This document shows positions 59,637 through 64,000 of a stretch of DNA of 64,000 nt, piece by piece. The notes under the pieces were generated by a model. The model saw only the letters and a list, made by a program, of their open reading frames with translations, was not told the origin of the DNA and ran no database searches. Both the position numbers and the translations under genes were made by a program. Numbering within the stretch: the stretch's first letter is position 1; each line of letters opens with the position of its first letter. The DNA comes from Clostridia bacterium (GTDB lineage: Bacteria; Bacillota; Clostridia; Christensenellales; Borkfalkiaceae), in NCBI GenBank assembly GCA_017456055.1, contig JAFTKC010000006.1, forward strand, positions 175,618 to 239,617. Direction: 5' to 3'.

Positions 59637-60032
59637 GTGTTTCATATAGACGAAGTGATGAGCAAGGAAAAAGCCGTTAATTTAAGCCCTGTAGTACTTG
59701 CGTTCGTGGGGGATGCGGTTTATTCGTTATTCGTTAGGGAAAGGCTTACTTTTTATAGTGATTGCAAGACGGGGGAACTTAATAAACTTGCAGTAAAAGA
59801 AGTAAAAGCGACGGCACAAGCCCAATTTTTTAAAGAAATAGAAGAACTTTTAACGGAAGAAGAACTCTCCATATATAAAAGGGGTAGAAACGCAAAAAAG
59901 ACGACTAGGTCTAAAAGCGCGTCGATTGCAGAATATAACGTTTCAACGGGATTTGAAGCGCTACTTGGCTACCTATACCTAACGGGAAATAAAGAAAGAC
60001 TTAATTACTTATTAAATAAAGGAATAAAATAA
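59637..60032 (+). CDS. mrnC: Mini-ribonuclease III
   Basis: RNase III catalytic domain without a dsRNA-binding domain, used for 23S rRNA end maturation. The 131-residue protein starts at GTG 59637, placed by a GGGGGAG site six bases upstream. Motifs are LAFVGDAVYSLFVRERL with the catalytic Asp, RGRNAKK and YNVSTGFEALLGYLY with the catalytic Glu. The final TAATG overlaps rlmB by one base. Order mrnC-rlmB-sigH matches Bacillus, where cysS precedes; cysS is absent here. Confidence 0.94.
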   Translation: MFHIDEVMSKEKAVNLSPVVLAFVGDAVYSLFVRERLTFYSDCKTGELNKLAVKEVKATAQAQFFKEIEELLTEEELSIYKRGRNAKKTTRSKSASIAEYNVSTGFEALLGYLYLTGNKERLNYLLNKGIK

Positions 60033-60751
60033 TGAAAGTTGAAGGAAGAAATTCAGTATACGAACTATTAAAAACGGACAAAGAAATAGATAAAATACTA
60101 GTTCAAAAAGATTTAAAGGACGACGCTAGTAAAAGATTAATTAACGTAATTCGTTCTCATAAAATCAAGGTGCAATTAGTAGATAAGTACGTTATTGAAA
60201 AGGAAAGCGAAAGCAAAAGAAGTCAAGGATTTATAGCGTACACTTCGGACTATAAATATTTTGACGTTGAGGATATAATCGTAGATGCCCAAGACAAAGA
60301 CGGCTTTGTGGTAGTGTTAAACGAGATATTAGACCCACATAATTTAGGTAGTATAATAAGAGTTTGCGAGTGTGCGGGGGTAGACGGAATAGTTATCGGC
60401 AAAGACAGAAGCGCATCTGTAAACGACACGGTAATGAGAATATCGGCGGGCGCACTAAACCACGTAAAAGTTGCGAGAGTGGTAAATATTAACCACGCAA
60501 TCGACAAGTTGAAAGATAACGGCTACTGGGTATACGGAGCAGAAGTAGGTGGACAAGAGATATATAAAGCCAACCTAACGGGAAAACTTTGCTTAGTAAT
60601 CGGTGGCGAAGATAGTGGGGTAAAAAGACTCACTAAAGAAAAGTGCGATGGAATTATTTCAATTCCAATGTACGGAAAGGTAAATTCGCTAAACGCATCG
60701 GTGGCATGTGGTGTTGCCGTATACGAAGCGGTTAGACAAAGAAGAAAATAG
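60032..60751 (+). CDS. rlmB: SPOUT rRNA 2'-O-methyltransferase, RlmB/TrmH family
   Basis: Knotted SPOUT methyltransferase of 239 residues. The N-terminal substrate-binding domain has VEGRNSVYELLK. The catalytic domain has LNEILDPHNLGSIIR (motif 1), LVIGGEDSGVKRLT (motif 2) and SIPMYGKVNSLNASVACGVAVYE (motif 3). RlmB makes Gm2251 in 23S rRNA; other TrmH-family roles cannot be excluded. It overlaps mrnC by one base and is followed three bases later by sigH. Confidence 0.93.
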   Translation: MKVEGRNSVYELLKTDKEIDKILVQKDLKDDASKRLINVIRSHKIKVQLVDKYVIEKESESKRSQGFIAYTSDYKYFDVEDIIVDAQDKDGFVVVLNEILDPHNLGSIIRVCECAGVDGIVIGKDRSASVNDTVMRISAGALNHVKVARVVNINHAIDKLKDNGYWVYGAEVGGQEIYKANLTGKLCLVIGGEDSGVKRLTKEKCDGIISIPMYGKVNSLNASVACGVAVYEAVRQRRK

Positions 60752-60754
60752 AAA

Positions 60755-61336
60755 ATGGATTTAACTAAAATTTCAGACGAAGAATTAGCGGTACTTGCTA
60801 AGAGCGACGCTTTGGCAATAGAAGAACTATTAAACAGGTACAAAACGCTAATAAATTCACAAGCAAGAAAATATTTTTTAAGAGACGGAGATATTGAAGA
60901 TATCACGCAAGAAGCGATGATAGGCTTATTTAAGGCAGTCACGTCATTTAACGGTCAATCTAGTTTTAGAAACTACGCCTTTGCGTGTATAAAAAACAAT
61001 ATTTTGACGGCGGTAAAAAAATCTAATACCGATAAAAATAAGCCTATGATAGACTACGTTTCTTTATCGGGAAGAGAAGAAGACGATCAGGATAAAACTC
61101 TCTTAATTAGCGACGTTAACTTTGAGCCTGAAAAAAGTTATATAGAAAAAGAAGAAAGCATAGAAAGGCAAAAACTAATAAATCAAACGCTAAGTAAATT
61201 AGAAAATGAAATTTTAGCATTATATCTTCAAGGTTTTTCGTATGAAGATATAGCAAATAAAACGGGAAAGAACAAAAAAGCAATAGATAACGCGTTGCAA
61301 AGGATAACGAAAAAACTTAAAGGCGCGTTAAAGTAA
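60755..61336 (+). CDS. sigH: RNA polymerase sigma factor SigH
   Basis: Sigma-70 family factor of 193 residues. Region 2 has RDGDIEDITQEAMIGLFKAVTSF and RNYAFACIKNNILTAVKKS. DYVSLSGREEDDQDKTLL resembles the YVSL linker of Bacillus SigH. Region 4 is YEDIANKTGKNKKAIDNALQRITKKLK. In Bacillus SigH turns on early sporulation and competence genes. Position after rlmB (yacP missing) and the linker support SigH over an ECF factor. It precedes dnaX with a 9-base gap, so replication clamp-loader expression is linked to it here. Confidence 0.9.
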   Translation: MDLTKISDEELAVLAKSDALAIEELLNRYKTLINSQARKYFLRDGDIEDITQEAMIGLFKAVTSFNGQSSFRNYAFACIKNNILTAVKKSNTDKNKPMIDYVSLSGREEDDQDKTLLISDVNFEPEKSYIEKEESIERQKLINQTLSKLENEILALYLQGFSYEDIANKTGKNKKAIDNALQRITKKLKGALK

Positions 61337-61345
61337 GGAGATAAA

Positions 61346-62935
61346 ATGGAATATCTTGCGCTATATAGAAGATATAGACCGAATACTTTTGATAAACTTA
61401 TTGGGCAGGAACATATCGTTTCTACGTTAGTAAACCAAATAGAGAATCAAAGATTAGGACACGCGTATCTATTCACGGGGACGAGAGGTACGGGTAAGAC
61501 TTCGTGCGCAAAGATATTTGCAAAAGCAATAAACTGCGAAAATCCAGTAAACGGCTCGCCTTGTGAAAAGTGTGCGACTTGTAGAAGTTTAAGTCAAGCG
61601 TCTAATATGGACGTAATAGAAATTGACGCGGCTTCAAACAACGGCGTAAACGAGATAAGAGAATTAAAAGAAAACGTACAGTATCCACCAGTATCTTGCA
61701 AGTATAAAGTATATATAATCGACGAAGTTCATATGCTAACGGGACAAGCGTTTAACGCGCTACTAAAGACGTTAGAAGAGCCACCTAAACACGCGGTGTT
61801 TATTTTGGCAACGACAGAAGTTCATAAAATCCCTGCAACTATACTATCTAGATGTATGAGATTTGACTTTAGGTTAATTCCTGTTAACGAAATAACTTCG
61901 CTTATCGCTAGTATCTACGACGAGCAAGGAAAATCCTACGAAAAAGAAGCGATAACGGCAATAGCAAAGGCTGGGGAAGGCAGTATTCGTGACGCGCTTT
62001 CAATAGCAGATATAGCCCTTTCATATAGTAATGAAAAACTCACCTATCAAGACGTGATGACTATTTTGGGTGCTTTTAATACCGAAGTTTTGTACGAATT
62101 TATCCAAACTATTTTCTTGGGAAAAGTTGGTGGAGTTTTAGAGATAATCGATAAACTTTGTTCTCTTGGCAGAAGTGTAGGCGTGCTTATTAAAGACGTA
62201 GTGTCGCTATTAAGAGACTTGCTTATAATTAAAACTTGCAATAACGCAAGGGAAATTTTAAGTATTCCCGAAGATAAATTTAACGCGTTAAAAACGATCA
62301 GCGATTTGGCTGTGGAAGAAAAGATATTAAGAACTATGGAAATATTTTCGGAGGCAGAGAGTTCTCTAAAATATTCTAATCATCCAAGAGTAGTATTCGA
62401 GTGGGCTTCGGTAAAGGCAACTCGCCCCGAAACTGATTATAGTATAGACGCGCTTTTATCTAGGATTAAAACGCTGGAAGAAAAGATAGAAAAGGGCGAA
62501 TTTACCGTAAAAGAAGAAAAAATTCAAAAATTTACCGAGACTAAGGAAGAAATAAAAATTCCAACCGTTCCTAAAGATGAAGAAAAAAAGGTGGAAAAAA
62601 TTGCTCTATCATCACTTGACGGAGAGATGGTAAAGGCGAGAATATTATCTTTCCTTAGAAAAAGCGGAAGCGAACTATTGTGGAATATAATGCAAACGGT
62701 AATTGTTTCCATAAAAAACAATACTTTAGTGTTAACGCCAACGAGTAGTACGGACGGAGAACTTTTAATAAAGATTGGAAATCAAGAAAAAATAAAAAAC
62801 GCTTTAGGTGACGTTTTAGATTTTGAGATAGAAGTCGAAGAGTATAAAAAAGAAAAATTATTAAGTGAAGTAGACGATGCGACCGAGCGAATAAAGAAGA
62901 TATTCGGCGAAGATATCGTTATAATAAAAAAGTAA
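61346..62935 (+). CDS. dnaX: DNA polymerase III gamma/tau subunit
   Basis: Clamp-loader ATPase of 529 residues. It has RPNTFDKLIGQEHIVSTL, Walker A GTRGTGKTS, the zinc motif of four Cys (CENPVNGSPCEKC), Walker B DEVHMLTG, and sensor-1 ATTEVHKIPATILSRC. The C-terminal third (from about residue 360) is a tau-type charged linker. No internal slippery signal was noticed, so a separate gamma product is not predicted. AAGGAG site. The order dnaX-ybaB-recR is the common one. Confidence 0.96.
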   Translation: MEYLALYRRYRPNTFDKLIGQEHIVSTLVNQIENQRLGHAYLFTGTRGTGKTSCAKIFAKAINCENPVNGSPCEKCATCRSLSQASNMDVIEIDAASNNGVNEIRELKENVQYPPVSCKYKVYIIDEVHMLTGQAFNALLKTLEEPPKHAVFILATTEVHKIPATILSRCMRFDFRLIPVNEITSLIASIYDEQGKSYEKEAITAIAKAGEGSIRDALSIADIALSYSNEKLTYQDVMTILGAFNTEVLYEFIQTIFLGKVGGVLEIIDKLCSLGRSVGVLIKDVVSLLRDLLIIKTCNNAREILSIPEDKFNALKTISDLAVEEKILRTMEIFSEAESSLKYSNHPRVVFEWASVKATRPETDYSIDALLSRIKTLEEKIEKGEFTVKEEKIQKFTETKEEIKIPTVPKDEEKKVEKIALSSLDGEMVKARILSFLRKSGSELLWNIMQTVIVSIKNNTLVLTPTSSTDGELLIKIGNQEKIKNALGDVLDFEIEVEEYKKEKLLSEVDDATERIKKIFGEDIVIIKK

Positions 62936-62948
62936 AGGAGAAATAAAA

Positions 62949-63296
62949 ATGGCAAGATATGGCGGAGGATTTGGTGGCTACGGCGGAGGATTCGGCGGTG
63001 GCAGTCAAATGCAAAACTTAGTAAAACAAGCGCAAAAGATGCAACAAGAAATGCAAAAGGCACAAGAAGAATTAGAAGAAATGGAAATTGAAGGAAGTGC
63101 CGGTGGTGGACTTGTAAAGGTTATCGTCAATGGTAAGAAAGTGGTATCTTCAATCAATATTTCGCCTGATGCAGTGGATATAGACGATATGGAAATGCTA
63201 GAAGATTTAATTTTAGCCGCGCTTAACGACGCGTATGCTAAGGCAGAAAAAGCGTATAACGACAAAATGGGCGCTTTTGGTGGATTAGGAATTTAG
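62949..63296 (+). CDS. ybaB: YbaB/EbfC family nucleoid-associated protein
   Basis: DNA-binding dimer of 115 residues with an extra glycine/tyrosine-rich N-terminus (RYGGGFGGYGGGFGGGS) before the usual helix QMQNLVKQAQKMQQEM. The core ends in GLVKVIVNGKKVV and SINISPDAVD. The glycine-rich lead is longer than in most homologues. AAAGGAG ribosome site, two bases before recR begins. Confidence 0.94.
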   Translation: MARYGGGFGGYGGGFGGGSQMQNLVKQAQKMQQEMQKAQEELEEMEIEGSAGGGLVKVIVNGKKVVSSINISPDAVDIDDMEMLEDLILAALNDAYAKAEKAYNDKMGAFGGLGI

Positions 63297-63297
63297 T

Positions 63298-63891
63298 ATG
63301 AAGGTGTATATTGAGCCTATAGGGAGACTAATAAACGAGTTTTCTAAATTGCCAGGCGTTGGTGCGAAAACGGCGCAAAGATTTGCCTACAAAATAATAA
63401 ATATGAAGCCTGAAGAGGCTGAAGCATTTGCAAACGCAATAATTAACGCGAAAAGCAAGGTAAAATATTGTAGCGTGTGTGGAAACTTCTCGGAAGACGA
63501 TATTTGCGATATTTGTAAAAATCGTTCCACGGAGAGTATATGCGTAGTAAAAGAGCCAAAGGACGTTATAGCAATAGAGAAACTCAACGAGTTTAACGGC
63601 GTTTATCACGTATTGCACGGAACGATTTCACCACTTTACGGAGTAGGTCCTAACGATATAAACATAAAAGAACTTTTGTCAAGAATAGCAAAGGGTGGGG
63701 TAAAGGAAGTTATAATGGCAACCAATCCGGACGTTGAGGGAGAGGCAACTGCAATGTATATAACTAACCTAATAAAACCACTCGGTATTAAAGTGACAAG
63801 GCTTGCTCACGGAATTCCAATCGGCACGGAATTAGAGTATGCCGACGAAGTTAGTTTAGCCAGAGCGTTCGTAGAAAGAAAAACTTTATAA
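63298..63891 (+). CDS. recR: Recombination mediator RecR
   Basis: Acts with RecO and RecF in recombinational repair. The 197-residue protein has a helix-hairpin-helix (KLPGVGAKTAQRFA), a four-Cys zinc finger (CSVCGNFSEDDICDIC) and a Toprim domain starting ICVVKEPKDVIAIE. RLAHGIPIGTELEYAD is at the C-terminus. Two bases follow ybaB's stop, so they are coupled. Complete at its 3' end. Confidence 0.96.
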   Translation: MKVYIEPIGRLINEFSKLPGVGAKTAQRFAYKIINMKPEEAEAFANAIINAKSKVKYCSVCGNFSEDDICDICKNRSTESICVVKEPKDVIAIEKLNEFNGVYHVLHGTISPLYGVGPNDINIKELLSRIAKGGVKEVIMATNPDVEGEATAMYITNLIKPLGIKVTRLAHGIPIGTELEYADEVSLARAFVERKTL

Positions 63892-64000
63892 AAAAAGAAA
63901 AGGTGAGAAAAAGGGTGATGTCCTTAACGTAGAATTTGAAAATCCAAATAAGTGCGAGCATCGCATTTGACTAGTAAAATGCATTATGGGCTAAGCTCAA
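63892..64000 (+). other. Uncalled sequence at right edge
   Basis: About 110 bases after recR contain no open frame of note. A small TGCGA-GCA-TCGCA hairpin lies at about 63953-63965. No tRNA, SRP or tmRNA sequence could be recognised with confidence in the cut end. Confidence 0.4.

Noticed and set aside
63944-64000. Possible start of a tRNA at the right edge (GGGCTAAGCTCA)
   Set aside because: The D-arm spacing does not fit and the sequence is cut off; no support.
1-64000. CRISPR arrays, insertion sequences or prophage genes
   Set aside because: No repeat-spacer pattern, transposase or phage gene was found anywhere in the window.

Overview
The window is AT-rich, densely packed bacterial DNA. 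Four things point to a low-GC, endospore-forming member of the Clostridia (Firmicutes), probably an uncultured gut-type lineage: strong AGGAGG ribosome sites, near-consensus sigma-A promoters, gene orders familiar from Bacillus/Clostridium, and three sporulation-linked genes (a SpoVM-like 25-residue peptide, cwlD, sigH). Ribosomal protein L27 carries the Firmicute-type N-terminal extension. I cannot name a genus from sequence alone.

Layout. 1-3186: maintenance and metabolism (5'-truncated tatD, rsmA, an XTP pyrophosphatase gene, cysK). 3239-5084: a strongly promoted two-gene unit encoding a NifU-like scaffold and a GGGtGRT protein, a conserved pair of unknown function. 5226-14811: an accessory catabolic region. 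A leaderless AraC regulator faces an operon of creatinase-like M24 protein, ASRT-like small-molecule-binding protein, archaeal-type TIM homologue and FGGY kinase. Next come a reverse-strand operon (NagA-like deacetylase, NagB-like protein with an altered active site, ceramidase-like hydrolase) and a divergent AEC carrier. 14871-25664: guaB, then a SIS isomerase / M20 amidohydrolase / YjbQ run, an amino-sugar-kinase-like gene, and an operon of alpha/beta hydrolase, two diverged NIF3-like paralogues and a GH95-like glycosidase. 25702-32287: rplU-rpmA behind an L21 leader, ogg, a MarR-DegV unit with two clear operators, a SIS protein, pyridoxamine kinase and an SDR.

32373-46510 is the classic genome-maintenance and translation string: pcrA-ligA-yicC-gmk-rpoZ-priA-def-fmt-rsmB-rlmN-(ygjV-like)-rsgA-rpe-spoVM. 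46517-58618 holds an MDR protein, rpmE, a DUF1385-PrmC fusion, prfA, an aminotransferase, thrC, trpS, a DUF5685 / J-domain-like pair and a class I 23S uracil methyltransferase. 58682-63891 has a DnaA-box cluster, then cwlD, mrnC-rlmB-sigH-dnaX-ybaB-recR.

Two essential-type genes are broken in this sequence: fmt by an in-frame TAA and trpS by a one-base loss in an A run. Both look more like assembly error than biology, but they should be checked. The best candidates for something undescribed are: the AraC-controlled M24/ASRT/TIM/FGGY cluster with a hairpin switch in its middle; the NifU-like/GGGtGRT pair; the DnaA-box cluster before cwlD; and several apparently leaderless genes. No stretch longer than 300 bases lacks a gene. 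I saw no tRNA, rRNA, insertion sequence or CRISPR array.
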